DNA of 64,000 bases, from assembly GCA_020634235.1 (NCBI GenBank), contig JACKCB010000002.1, positions 558,001-622,000 on the forward strand, given 5' to 3'. Positions 34,557 to 44,087 of this stretch are shown here, one piece after another. The position numbers were made by a program, and so were the translations under genes. The DNA is from Ardenticatenaceae bacterium (lineage in GTDB: Bacteria; Chloroflexota; Anaerolineae; Promineifilales; Promineifilaceae). A model generated the notes under the pieces. That model made no database searches and had not been told where the DNA came from. It worked only from the letters and a program-made list of their open reading frames with translations. Each line of letters starts with the position of its first letter. The first letter of the stretch is position 1.

Positions 34557-37190
34557 TCAGCGCAGGATCCACGGCAGGAGCGTCTGCCATACGTGGAAGA
34601 GCGGGGCCGCCTCCGCCGCCCGGCCGGTGACCTCAATCTCATTCAGCGCCGCCACTTCGTCCCACCACCAGCGCCCGGTGGTAGCATTGACCGTGAAGCG
34701 GATTTCGTCCACAACCAGCGGGGTGGGCAGGGTGATGAGTGTGCCCCCATCGGCCAGCGGCAGCACCTGGCCCACGGCCAGCGTATCCAGCAGTTGCCCG
34801 GCGCGGTAGAGGGCCAGGCTGCCGCCCGTGATGGCGTAGTCACCGTACATGGCCGGCTCGCCAAAACCATCCCAGTCACCCCCTCGGGGCGGCGGGCCAA
34901 CCAGGCGGATGCTTCGTACCAGCATCTCGTTGGGCCAGGTAAGCTGTACCCATTCGCCGGCCGACTGCCCCAATTCAGAAATCCAGCCTGTTTCTTCATC
35001 CTGGTAGGGGGCAGTGCCCCCGGCCGGGGCCGGCACCCACCCCCGCCTATCGCGCACTCGCTGCGGCGCAAAGGGGCGATAATCCGGGTACTGGGGATCG
35101 TAGTAATCGTAGAAGCTGCTGGCGGTGACGGCCGCGTAGGGCGCTACGTTCGTCCAGCCCGCCTCGGCCGCGGTCGTATCCTCGCCCAATGAGCCGCTAA
35201 CGTGCCCCATGTGGCAGCCAATGCAGGTTACGCTCTCCCCCGGCCGGGCATAGGCACTCCCCTGAGCAATCGAAACATAGCCCCGCTCCCAGCCGCGCAC
35301 CGCCCGGCCATTGGCATCGCGCAGCACCACAAAGCTCATTGTGTCCGCGGGCACCGTGGCCGTAAACGCGCCCGCCAGCGTCACCGGGAAGCGTTCCCAA
35401 AAGACAGCGCGCAGCATGTTATCCTGGCGGAAGTCATCGCAGGATTGCGGCCAACCATCGTAGCAATAAGCGCCGGTGAACTGGTTGGCATCCACCCAAA
35501 TCTCCGCCCAGGCCACGCTGCCCGGTGGCGGCGAATTGTTCACAAATGGATAATCCAGCAGCGGGTTAGCATAAACGTTAGGGTTGTGCACCGTGGCCGT
35601 CTCGATGTCATCGGGGCCACGGAGGCTAAACCAGTATTCCGGCAGGCTGTTGGGCAGGTTTCCCCAGCGCGGATCATCGCTGGGCACGGCGGTGAAAGCG
35701 TCGCTCAGCGCCGTCCAGCCGCTGCGGGCCACAATCGGTTTGGCATCCATGGCGTCGGCGTAGGGCCGGCCAATGACCGCCAGGTCCAGCGGCACTGCCT
35801 CGTCGCCGCTGCCATCCAGATTCATCACGTGCAGTTCGTATTGCAGGTTAGAGCCTTGTAGTTCGTACAGCAGGCCATCATCATTGTAGCTGCCACTGCT
35901 GGGCAGGCTGTTGTCTTCGCGGGTCAGCGAGTAGAGGATGCGCCCGTCTGGCAGTCCCCAGGGATGGATGGCGTAGGGCGGCGAATCATCCCCCTGTCCC
36001 CACGCCTTCTCATAGGTCAGGCCGGCAATGGCGTCTTGGGCGTTGCTAGCCATCATGGTCACCCCCGGCCGGGCCACGCGAATGCCCGTTTCCAGCGTCG
36101 TATGCACCATGGTGCTGTCCTGCTGCGACGTAAACGCCACATACAGCGTATCATCCAGCAGCACCGGGGCCGGCTGCGCCCCGGTGTACGTGTCGTAAAT
36201 GCCCGAATCATCGGTCAGTGCCCAATCGAAGGCCGGCGTCCAGGCCAGCCGCTTAAACTCGCTGCCATCCGGGTTCAGCACCATCAGGTGCCAGGTGTTG
36301 GGCGCATCGCGGACGGCGTAGCCACCGGACAAGATGGCGCGGGCCGGGTTAAATGGCTCGTCCGGGTTGGCCAGGATGATCGTGCCGTCGGGCAGCGTCT
36401 GGTTCTCGTCGGCATTGTCGATGCGGTTGTAAATCACCTCATCACTGGGCTGGTTAAACTGGTTCCACCAGCGGGCCACCAGGATCCGGCCATCGGGCAG
36501 CGGCGTGGGGTGCAGCAGCCCGCCGCGCTCGGTGGTGATGCGGTGCAGCCCCCCGCCATCGCCATTCATCACATAGAGGTTGAAGCTGGGGCGCTCGTCG
36601 TAGTGGGCACGCGTGGGGTAGCGGGAGGAGTTGAACACGATGCGTCCGTCGGCCAGGTAGGCCGGGAAGAGGTCGTGGTAGCTGCGGTAGGTCTCCAGGT
36701 TGCCAAACTGGTCGGCGTTAGGGATTTCGATATCGCGGTCGCTGAAGGTGAGCTGGTGGAAGCCGCTGCCATTCACATTGATTTCGTACAGCCGCCAGCC
36801 ATAGTCAGCCGCCTCTTCATTGAGGGTGGTGGCCCCGGCAAAAACGATGCGCTGGCCATCAAAACTGGCGTCGGGCGACTGCACGTCTACCAGGCCAGGG
36901 GTGTTATAGACGAAGAGGCTGCCATCGGGGTCGCGGCGCACCAGCAGGCTGTTGGGCGCGTACTTGGGCAGACCGGTGCCAAACTGCCCGGCCGGGCCAA
37001 GTTCATCGCTGAAGATGGTGTCGGGCGTGGCCAGATGGGCCCGGGCGACAAAGATGATGGGCGGCAGCGGCGGGTTGCTCCCGGCCGGGGCTGCCCCCGC
37101 GCGGCCCGTGGCCAGAGGCATAACCATGAGCAGCAAGCCAGACAGCGCTAACAACAAGCAGAACAGGGGTGACAGGCGTTGACGGTACAT
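34557..37190 (-). CDS. Secreted beta-propeller protein with one CXXCH site and a C-terminal discoidin-like domain
   Basis: 877 residues. A signal peptide (L-F-C-L-L-L-A-L-S-G-L-L-L-M-V) is followed by a long beta-propeller region with repeated D-G-R-I-V/D-G-S motifs of the TolB/PD40 type (N-V-N-G-S-G-F-H-Q-L-T-F-S, M-N-G-D-G-G-G-L-H-R-I-T, L-D-G-S-G-D-E). At about 657-661 stands C-I-G-C-H, a c-type haem attachment motif. The last ~200 residues (N-V-A-P-Y-A-A-V-T-A-S-S) resemble an F5/8-C carbohydrate-binding domain. The propeller-plus-single-haem arrangement recalls the hydrazine synthase alpha-subunit family (HzsA-like); no anammox genes are nearby, so enzymatic role is open. GGAGG precedes the ATG. 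Confidence 0.65.
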   Translation of the reverse strand: MYRQRLSPLFCLLLALSGLLLMVMPLATGRAGAAPAGSNPPLPPIIFVARAHLATPDTIFSDELGPAGQFGTGLPKYAPNSLLVRRDPDGSLFVYNTPGLVDVQSPDASFDGQRIVFAGATTLNEEAADYGWRLYEINVNGSGFHQLTFSDRDIEIPNADQFGNLETYRSYHDLFPAYLADGRIVFNSSRYPTRAHYDERPSFNLYVMNGDGGGLHRITTERGGLLHPTPLPDGRILVARWWNQFNQPSDEVIYNRIDNADENQTLPDGTIILANPDEPFNPARAILSGGYAVRDAPNTWHLMVLNPDGSEFKRLAWTPAFDWALTDDSGIYDTYTGAQPAPVLLDDTLYVAFTSQQDSTMVHTTLETGIRVARPGVTMMASNAQDAIAGLTYEKAWGQGDDSPPYAIHPWGLPDGRILYSLTREDNSLPSSGSYNDDGLLYELQGSNLQYELHVMNLDGSGDEAVPLDLAVIGRPYADAMDAKPIVARSGWTALSDAFTAVPSDDPRWGNLPNSLPEYWFSLRGPDDIETATVHNPNVYANPLLDYPFVNNSPPPGSVAWAEIWVDANQFTGAYCYDGWPQSCDDFRQDNMLRAVFWERFPVTLAGAFTATVPADTMSFVVLRDANGRAVRGWERGYVSIAQGSAYARPGESVTCIGCHMGHVSGSLGEDTTAAEAGWTNVAPYAAVTASSFYDYYDPQYPDYRPFAPQRVRDRRGWVPAPAGGTAPYQDEETGWISELGQSAGEWVQLTWPNEMLVRSIRLVGPPPRGGDWDGFGEPAMYGDYAITGGSLALYRAGQLLDTLAVGQVLPLADGGTLITLPTPLVVDEIRFTVNATTGRWWWDEVAALNEIEVTGRAAEAAPLFHVWQTLLPWILR

Positions 37191-37389
37191 GAGGTCCTCC
37201 AGAGGCCCTGGGGATGCCAGGCTTCGCGGTTGATGGTTGAACAGTGGCCTATTATCTGGCCCCGGCCGGGTCTCGCCAACAGGAAGTTCAACCTAGCCCA
37301 CGTCATGGTATTCTGTCATAATAACCCATCGGCACGCGGTGCCGTGCACTTACCATACCGGTCATAAGCTGACCACACACAACAGGCCC

Positions 37390-38592
37390 ATGACCAATCC
37401 GCAAATCCTGCCGCTCACGGAATACCAAACCACTCGCCTGGCCGCCGGCGCGCTGCCCCAGGCCCTCGGCGAGCTGCTCTATCGCCGTTACGAACAACAG
37501 CAGCACATCCTGACGGTTGAATTTCCTACCGTGCGCAGCAGCAGCGAGTGGCGCATCACGCCGCAGGGTTGGGTCGGTCACATCCCTCTCACGCCAGAGC
37601 TGCGCCTGGTGATCCAGCCCAAGGTACCGCTGGACAACTTGTTCGGCATGTTGACCTACGCCTACCGGCTGCGCGCCTTCCACTTGCCAGACGGGCTGAC
37701 CCACTGCACCTCGCTGGCCGAGTTCTACGAGCAGTTGGCGGCTATCCTGGCCCGCCGGGTGCTGGCCCGAACGCGCCAGGGGCTGCACCGGGCTTACCTG
37801 CCCCGGCAAGAAGCGCTGCCTTACGTGCGCGGCCGGCTGAACCTGGCCCCGGCCGGGTACACCACCGCCCTCCCCCTGCTCCACTGCCATTACGAAGAGG
37901 ACACCGCCGACCTCCCTGACAACCAACTGCTGCTGTGGACCCTGCACCAGATTGCCCGCGGCGGCCTGTGCCGGCCGCCCGTCATGGCCGACGTGCGCCG
38001 CGCCTACCACGCCCTGGCCGGCAGCATCACCCTGACCCCGCCCCGGCCGGGAAACACCCCCCACAGCTACAGCCGGCTCAACGAAGATTACGCCCCCATG
38101 CACGCCCTATGCGACTTCTTCCTGCGCAACAGCGGCCCCGGTCACCAGACCGGCGAGCATAACATGATCCCCTTCCTGATCAACATGGCCGGGTTATACG
38201 AGCTGTTCGTAGCCGAGTGGCTGCGCGCCCACCTGCCCGCCCCCTGGCACGTCAAAGCCCAGGAAGCGCTCAGCCTGGGCGACGACGCGCCGCTGCAACT
38301 ACGCCTGGACCTGGTGCTGTACGATGGCCAAAACCGGCCGCGGGCGGTGCTGGATACCAAATACAAAGCCGGCGGCAGCGTGGCCCCAGCCGACTTCAAC
38401 CAGGCTGTGACCTATGCCCAGGCGCGCGGCTGCCGTGAAGCGGTGCTGGTCTATCCGGTGCGCCTGCCCCGGCCGGTGCATACCACCTTACACGGCCTGC
38501 ACGTCCGCAGCCTGACCTTTGCCCTGGACGGCGACCTGGACAGCAACGGTCGGGCCTTCACCAGCCACCTGCTGGCCGCCATCAGCACCTGA
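37390..38592 (+). CDS. McrC-family protein (5-methylcytosine restriction nuclease subunit), orphan
   Basis: 400 residues. N-terminal beta domain with I-P-L-T-P-E-L-R-L-V-I-Q-P-K-V, then helical middle, then the C-terminal PD-(D/E)XK nuclease: L-R-L-D-L-V-L (about 303-309) and V-L-D-T-K-Y-K (about 319-325). McrC normally joins the GTPase McrB to cut methylated DNA. No mcrB is present on either side (a secreted protein gene precedes, an SBBP protein follows), so it is either used with a distant McrB or has a separate role. ATG 37390 is chosen over upstream in-frame codons because homology begins there. Confidence 0.82.
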   Translation: MTNPQILPLTEYQTTRLAAGALPQALGELLYRRYEQQQHILTVEFPTVRSSSEWRITPQGWVGHIPLTPELRLVIQPKVPLDNLFGMLTYAYRLRAFHLPDGLTHCTSLAEFYEQLAAILARRVLARTRQGLHRAYLPRQEALPYVRGRLNLAPAGYTTALPLLHCHYEEDTADLPDNQLLLWTLHQIARGGLCRPPVMADVRRAYHALAGSITLTPPRPGNTPHSYSRLNEDYAPMHALCDFFLRNSGPGHQTGEHNMIPFLINMAGLYELFVAEWLRAHLPAPWHVKAQEALSLGDDAPLQLRLDLVLYDGQNRPRAVLDTKYKAGGSVAPADFNQAVTYAQARGCREAVLVYPVRLPRPVHTTLHGLHVRSLTFALDGDLDSNGRAFTSHLLAAIST

Positions 38593-38663
38593 ACGCGCCC
38601 CGCAGTGCGCCGGCGCGCCGTAAGCCTGGTCACTATCTGGCCCAAATTCATTGAGGAGACCAC

Positions 38664-40739
38664 GTGCATAGACATTACATCGTCGTTCTGCTGGCCCTGC
38701 TGCTGGCCGCCTTTCTCTCCGGGGCCGCCCTGGGAGACACCCCGGCCGGGGCCACCCTGCCCACCAGCGCCTTCCCCTTCATCGAAAACCAGGGGCAGTT
38801 TGCCCCGGCCGTGCGTTTCCAAACGCAGCACGGCCCCCACACCGCCTGGCTCACTGCCGACGCCCTGTGGCTAACGCTGACCAACCCGGCCGGGACACAG
38901 GCCACCAGTCTAAAATTCAGCCTGGCCGCACCCATCGCCAGCCCGGCCGGCCTCCAGCCGCAGACCACCGTCATCTCCTACCTGGGCGGGCAGGGCTACC
39001 CGGCCGTGCCCGTGTGGGGCGCAGTGCGCTATGGCGCTGGGGCGGGCGCGCTAACCATCCGCAACCCGGCCGGGCTGCTCACCCTATCTGCCCCGGCCGG
39101 GGCGCTGCACCTGGCCCTAACCGGGGCCACCATCCGTGCCGTAGCCCACAACCAACTCCTGCTAGACACCGCCATCGGGCCGGCGGCCATCCCCTTGCCG
39201 CTGGCCAGCACCCCCTGGCAGTTGCACGGCCACGATGCTGCCGGCCGGGCGATCACCCTGACCTTGCCGGCCCAGACAGCACCTCCTACCCCGGCCGGGA
39301 TCAGCGCCGAAGAACTTAGCTACAGCACCTACCTGGGCGGCAGCTTGCTAGACCGGGGCAACGCCGTGGCCGTCGATCCCCAGGGCAACGCCTACGTCAC
39401 CGGCCACACCCAATCCCTCGATTTCCCTGAAACCGAAGGTGGCGTAACGGAATTGCATGGCGTCGATGTGTACGTGGCCAAAATCAACGCTGGCGGCGGC
39501 AGCGTGGGCTATGCCACCTGGATCAACCCCAATCCCGACCAACCCGACGACGAAGATTACGGTCAGGACATCGCCGTGGACAGCGGCGGCCATGCTTACG
39601 TCACCGGCTCCACCAAGACCCCCGTCTTCTGCGAATTCTTGGGCACGCCACCCGGCTTCGACACAACCTACAACGGCAACACCGACGCCATCCTGCTCAA
39701 ATTCTCCCCGCAGGGCAGCAGCCTGGATTATTGCAACTACCTGGGCGGCAGCGACTTCGACAGCGCGAATTCGCTGGCTCTGGACAGCCAGGGCAATGTG
39801 TATGTGGGCGGCGGCACCTGGTCAGATGACTTCCCGGTGACGCCGGGGGCGTACAGCGGCCACCTGACAGCCCAGCGCGATACCTTCATCACCAAAGTGG
39901 ACCCGGCCGGGCTAAACATCCTCTACAGCACCTACGTCGGCGGCAGCGGTCAGGAGGAGATCACCAGCCTGGCCCTGGATGGAGACAACAACATCTTCGC
40001 CACCGGCTGGACCAATTCGGCCGACTTCCCCACCACCGCCAGCGCCTTCCAGCCCACTTACCAGGGGGCGTTCGATGCCTTTGCCCTGAAGCTGAACCCG
40101 GCCGGGAGCGCACTTGTCTATAACAGTTATCTGGGCGGCAGCGCTGAGGACCGCGGCTGGGGCGTAGCGGTGGACCCGGCCGGGCGCATCCACGTCGCCG
40201 GCCAGACCCTGTCCGCCGCCGATTTCCCCACCAGCAGCAACGGCTTCGACACCAGCCACAACGGCGACCAGGACGGCTTCGTCGTCATCTTGAACGGCGC
40301 TGGCTCCAACCTGCGCTACGGCACCTTCCTGGGCGGCGCGGGGATAGACATCGTGCGTGACGTCACCCTGGGCGACAGTGACCAGATCTACCTGGCCGGC
40401 GAAACGCAGTCCGCCGCTTTCCCGGTTACGCCCAACGCCTTCAGCGGCAGTCTGAACGGCGAGGTAGACGCCTTTCTGGTGCAGATAGACAACTTCGGCC
40501 TGTTGGCCTACGGCACCTTTTTGGGCGGCAGCAACTGGGATTACGGCAGCGGCGTAGCCCTGGATGGCGAGAACAACATCTACCTCACCGGCCGCACCCT
40601 GTCGGCCGATTTCCCCACCACCGCCGGCAGCGCCGACCCCACCCACAACGGCGACTACGACATCTTCATCACCCGCTTCACGGCCGGGGACGTAACCGCC
40701 GGCAGCAGCACCTACCTGCCCCTGCTGCGCCGCCCCTGA
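38664..40739 (+). CDS. Secreted SBBP-repeat (beta-propeller) protein
   Basis: 691 residues. GTG start at 38664 with GAGGAG a few bases upstream; signal peptide Y-I-V-V-L-L-A-L-L-L-A-A-F-L. An N-terminal domain (F-I-E-N-Q-G-Q-F-A-P-A-V-R-F) is followed by about seven ~58-residue SBBP repeats built on Y-x-T-Y-L-G-G-S, D-x-x-G-N-x-Y-V-T-G, D-F-P-T/V-T. It ends S-S-T-Y-L-P-L-L-R-R-P, a tail type shared with other secreted Chloroflexota proteins. Function of SBBP proteins is unknown; extracellular adhesion or matrix is the usual guess. Confidence 0.85.
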   Translation: MHRHYIVVLLALLLAAFLSGAALGDTPAGATLPTSAFPFIENQGQFAPAVRFQTQHGPHTAWLTADALWLTLTNPAGTQATSLKFSLAAPIASPAGLQPQTTVISYLGGQGYPAVPVWGAVRYGAGAGALTIRNPAGLLTLSAPAGALHLALTGATIRAVAHNQLLLDTAIGPAAIPLPLASTPWQLHGHDAAGRAITLTLPAQTAPPTPAGISAEELSYSTYLGGSLLDRGNAVAVDPQGNAYVTGHTQSLDFPETEGGVTELHGVDVYVAKINAGGGSVGYATWINPNPDQPDDEDYGQDIAVDSGGHAYVTGSTKTPVFCEFLGTPPGFDTTYNGNTDAILLKFSPQGSSLDYCNYLGGSDFDSANSLALDSQGNVYVGGGTWSDDFPVTPGAYSGHLTAQRDTFITKVDPAGLNILYSTYVGGSGQEEITSLALDGDNNIFATGWTNSADFPTTASAFQPTYQGAFDAFALKLNPAGSALVYNSYLGGSAEDRGWGVAVDPAGRIHVAGQTLSAADFPTSSNGFDTSHNGDQDGFVVILNGAGSNLRYGTFLGGAGIDIVRDVTLGDSDQIYLAGETQSAAFPVTPNAFSGSLNGEVDAFLVQIDNFGLLAYGTFLGGSNWDYGSGVALDGENNIYLTGRTLSADFPTTAGSADPTHNGDYDIFITRFTAGDVTAGSSTYLPLLRRP

Positions 40740-40769
40740 TCCCGGCCGGGCGTGCCCCAGGTGCGCCCA

Positions 40770-40801
40770 AATTACCCGGCCGGGCAATTACCCGGCCGGG
40801 C
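40770..40801. repeat. Two perfect tandem 16-mers carrying the dispersed palindrome
   Basis: AATTACCCGGCCGGGC occurs twice in a row (40770-40785 and 40786-40801). With the copy at 40741-40750 there are three palindromes in 60 bases between the SBBP gene and the decarboxylase promoter. Confidence 0.9.
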
Positions 40802-40816
40802 GATTTCGTTTATAAT
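40788..40816 (+). promoter_or_regulatory. Promoter of the PLP decarboxylase gene, spacer contains the palindrome
   Basis: TTACCC (40788-40793) and TATAAT (40811-40816) are 17 bases apart. The third palindrome copy (40791-40800) overlaps the -35 and fills the spacer. Confidence 0.5.
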
Positions 40817-40853
40817 GCTCGGTGAACATTGTGCCATTCCACGGAGAAACAGC

Positions 40854-42317
40854 ATGACCCCCCTCGCCAGCAAGCCCGTCATCGGTTGGGAAGAGACCCG
40901 GCCGGTGCCCCACAACCATCAATTCACCCCCTACCTACAAGCCCGCCACGGCCACCTCTTCATGGACGATATCGACCTGGCCCAACTCATGCTGGACAGC
41001 GAATCCATACCAGGCATCGGCCGCCACCTCGGCAGCCCGCTGGAGATCATCTACCTGCCCATCATCCGCCGCAAAATCACCCAGATGCGCCGCATCTTCG
41101 CCGAAGTCATCGCCGACACCGGCTACCAGGGCCAATTCCACTACGCCTACGCCTCCAAGGCCAACGCCGCCGAAGAAGTCATCCGCACCACGCTAGGCGC
41201 CGGCGCTCACCATGAAATGTCCTCCACCGTCGATGTGGACATCGCCCGGCTGATGATTGCCCGCGGCTTGCTAACGCCAGAGCGCATGGTCATCTGCAAC
41301 GGCTTCAAAGGTGCTGGCACCCTCTATGCCAACAACATCCTGCGCCTGAAGCAGGAACACGACAACCTCATCCCCGTCGTCGAAGACCTGGGCGAACTCG
41401 CCCCGCTCATCAGCTCTGGCCTCAACTTCAACGTGGGGCTGCGGCAAAAGTGCTATGGTCACCACGACAACGAAGCCGACATGGACGAGGCCAACTCCCG
41501 CTTTGGCCTGGACGTGGCCGACCTGTGGAAGGCGTCGGACTACATTCAGGCCGCGCCCAACTTGCAGCTAAAAATGTACCACGCCATGGTCGGCAGCCAG
41601 ATATTGAACCGCGAGGATTTCGTCAACTGGCTAAAGCCACCCATAGAACTGTATGCCCGGCTGCGCCAGCGCCATCCCTCGCTCAGCATCTTCAACTTCG
41701 GCGGTGGCATGCCGGTAGCCATGACCCTGAACTTCGATTTTGACTACCACGCCTTCGTCCGCCTGCTGCTGAGCACCATGCAGGAAGTGATGAGCCGCTA
41801 CGATGTGCCCGTGCCCGACATCATGGGCGAGTTTGGCCGCTACACCACCGCCGAACATGGCGCCCATCTCTTCCGCATTATCACCGACAAGGAAAATGGC
41901 TCACCCCGGCCGTGGTACATCATCGACGGCTCCATCATGACCTCCTTCCCGGACAGTTGGGCGCTGGGCGAGCATTTCATCGTCTTACCGCTCAACAACC
42001 TGGACCAGCCTTTTCAGCAAGTGCAGTTGGGCGGCATCACCTGCGACAGCGACGACGTATACCCGCCCAAGCCCAGCCAATCACCACTGTACCTGCCGGT
42101 GAACACGGAGGAGCTGTACATCGGCTTTTTCAGCATTGGCGCGTACCAGGAGATGTTGGGCGGCGTGAAGGGCAGCAAGCACTGCGTACTGCCGGAAGCC
42201 AACGAACTGATCATTGACCACCCGGCCGGGTCCTCCCCCCAATACACCGTCATCTCCGGCCAATCCGCCAGCGACGTGCTGCGCAACCTGGGCTATGCCA
42301 CCCCCCCGGCCGGGTAG
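40854..42317 (+). CDS. Fold-III PLP-dependent decarboxylase, SpeA-like (arginine/diaminopimelate type)
   Basis: 487 residues. PLP Lys in Y-A-Y-A-S-K-A-N-A-A, glycine-rich phosphate site F-N-F-G-G-G-M-P-V, E-F-G-R (cf. E-P/S-G-R) and the substrate-side C-D-S-D-D-V-Y, all in the order of alanine-racemase-fold decarboxylases. Spacing and the I-P-x-x-E-D-L-G-E region resemble biosynthetic arginine decarboxylase, but it is ~150 residues shorter than E. coli SpeA. It would feed polyamine synthesis; exact substrate (Arg, Orn or DAP) is not settled by sequence. GGAG precedes the ATG. Confidence 0.78.
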   Translation: MTPLASKPVIGWEETRPVPHNHQFTPYLQARHGHLFMDDIDLAQLMLDSESIPGIGRHLGSPLEIIYLPIIRRKITQMRRIFAEVIADTGYQGQFHYAYASKANAAEEVIRTTLGAGAHHEMSSTVDVDIARLMIARGLLTPERMVICNGFKGAGTLYANNILRLKQEHDNLIPVVEDLGELAPLISSGLNFNVGLRQKCYGHHDNEADMDEANSRFGLDVADLWKASDYIQAAPNLQLKMYHAMVGSQILNREDFVNWLKPPIELYARLRQRHPSLSIFNFGGGMPVAMTLNFDFDYHAFVRLLLSTMQEVMSRYDVPVPDIMGEFGRYTTAEHGAHLFRIITDKENGSPRPWYIIDGSIMTSFPDSWALGEHFIVLPLNNLDQPFQQVQLGGITCDSDDVYPPKPSQSPLYLPVNTEELYIGFFSIGAYQEMLGGVKGSKHCVLPEANELIIDHPAGSSPQYTVISGQSASDVLRNLGYATPPAG

Positions 42318-42433
42318 CGCAACCCGCCCGCCAGGCGGACGTAAAGAAATACAGGTGTCTCAGCATTTCAGCCTGTCAGCCCATTACCCATTCATATGCC
42401 GGCTGACCGGCTGGCCACCTCAAGGAGAAGCCT

Positions 42434-44065
42434 ATGCAAGGCATGGATAGAACTCGCATCATCTTTATCGTCATCATCGGCGTGGCCCTGCTCGCCGTGT
42501 GCGGCATTTTGGCCGGGTCGCTGGGCAGCCGGCTGCTCAGCAGCGACGATGCCACGCCCACCGGCGTCGCCACCACCCAGGCCAGCAGTGACCGCCCCAC
42601 CCCGTCGGTGAACCTGGAATCGCCAGACCCCGTCTTTGGCCCCAACTACCAAGCCGATGACGGTCTGCCCACCTACACCTGCGGGGCCGACGCCTTCGGC
42701 AGCTACTTCACCCTACAGCAAATGCAAATGTCTGGCAAAGACATCGCTCACGGCTTCCACCTGGCCATCGTCCCCTTTTTCCTGGACGAGGACCCCGCCT
42801 ACGACGTCTCCGAAGAGCAGCGCAACGCCCTGCTGGCCAGCGGCCAATGGGACTGCCTGCTCACCACGCTAGACGCCGTAGCTCTGGACAGCCCAGGCGT
42901 CATCACGGCCATCGTGGATGAAAGCGCCGGGGCCGACCAACTCTGGGCCCGCGACACCCCCACCCTGAACGACCTGAAAGGCAAGCGCATCACCTTTGCC
43001 CGCAACAGCGTGGGCGAATACTTCGTCTACTACGCCCTGTCCATCGCCCGGCTCAACCCGCGCTTCGACGTGACCCTGGTACCCCAGGACAGCGTGGCCG
43101 GCGCGGTGGAGGCGTTCAATAACGGCCAGGCGGACGTTGTATCCGGCTGGGAGCCAGATATCTACGAGGCTGAGAGCAGCGGCGGCGTGCCCCTGCTCAG
43201 CTCCAGCCAACTGCGCATCGTCATCGACACCATCGTCACCTCCCGCCAGTCGATCAACAACAAGGCCGACCTGGTGCAGAAGTTCCACGACGCCTGGTTC
43301 GACACCCTGAAGGCCCAGGTGGAGGATTTTGATACCGCGGCCGGGCAGATTGCCGCCTGGGGACACAACGACTGGTCCTTTGTCTACCCGGAAACGGCCA
43401 GCGACGACCTGCGAGCATGGCTAGAGAGCGTGGCCCAGGCCGACCTGGGCAACAACGCCACCGTCATGCGCGATACGCGTCCCATCATCAGCCGGCTGGA
43501 AATTGCCCGCCGGGTGTGGGCCGCGGCCGGGCTAGAAGTGCCCAACGACGACGTCAGCGAATTGGTAGACCCCAACTTTGTGGCCCGTGCGGCACAGCAG
43601 GCATCGCTAACGGCCAATGGCAAGCCGGTCAACGACAGCTTCTCCATTGCCGCCAACATTGATCTGAGCACCGTCAGCACGGACGATGCCGCCACGCTGG
43701 CAGTGCTGCCCTGCCGCCGCTTCTCCTTCCTGCCCGATTCGGCCGAACTGACGCTGGAATCGCGCCGCATTCTGGATGAGTGCGTGGTGCCCACCATGTC
43801 GCAGAGCGTGGGGCTGCTGCTGCAAGTAACGGGTTCGGCGGCCTGGCCCGGCCCGGCCGGGACCTACACCGAAGCCGAAATCCTGGAATTTGCCGAGGCC
43901 CGCGCCCAATCCGTCGTCGATTACCTGGTGTCGCAGGGCATCGACCCCGCCCGCTTCATCGTCAACGCCACCCTGCCCCCGGTGGAACACCGGGAGACAG
44001 AAGACCCGGCCATCCAGGCCGAAGACCGCTTCGTAGAAATGACCCTGATTACGGCCGGCCGTTAG
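42434..44065 (+). CDS. Membrane-anchored solute-binding (NMT1/SsuA-like) protein fused to an OmpA-like domain
   Basis: 543 residues. One N-terminal membrane segment (I-I-F-I-V-I-I-G-V-A-L-L-A-V), a Ser/Thr-rich linker, a periplasmic-binding type 2 domain (T-L-N-D-L-K-G-K-R-I-T-F-A, N-N-G-Q-A-D-V-V-S-G-W-E-P-D), then an OmpA/MotB-type domain (F-L-P-D-S-A-E-L-T-L-E-S-R-R-I-L, A-E-A-R-A-Q-S-V-V-D-Y-L) that normally binds peptidoglycan. No permease or ATPase is near. AGGAG precedes the ATG. The following gene, 22 bases on, is another binding-domain fusion; the two probably act together at the cell surface as a sensor or adaptor, not as a transporter. Confidence 0.8.
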   Translation: MQGMDRTRIIFIVIIGVALLAVCGILAGSLGSRLLSSDDATPTGVATTQASSDRPTPSVNLESPDPVFGPNYQADDGLPTYTCGADAFGSYFTLQQMQMSGKDIAHGFHLAIVPFFLDEDPAYDVSEEQRNALLASGQWDCLLTTLDAVALDSPGVITAIVDESAGADQLWARDTPTLNDLKGKRITFARNSVGEYFVYYALSIARLNPRFDVTLVPQDSVAGAVEAFNNGQADVVSGWEPDIYEAESSGGVPLLSSSQLRIVIDTIVTSRQSINNKADLVQKFHDAWFDTLKAQVEDFDTAAGQIAAWGHNDWSFVYPETASDDLRAWLESVAQADLGNNATVMRDTRPIISRLEIARRVWAAAGLEVPNDDVSELVDPNFVARAAQQASLTANGKPVNDSFSIAANIDLSTVSTDDAATLAVLPCRRFSFLPDSAELTLESRRILDECVVPTMSQSVGLLLQVTGSAAWPGPAGTYTEAEILEFAEARAQSVVDYLVSQGIDPARFIVNATLPPVEHRETEDPAIQAEDRFVEMTLITAGR

Positions 44066-44087
44066 CCAGGCTTTGGGTAAAGGAACC

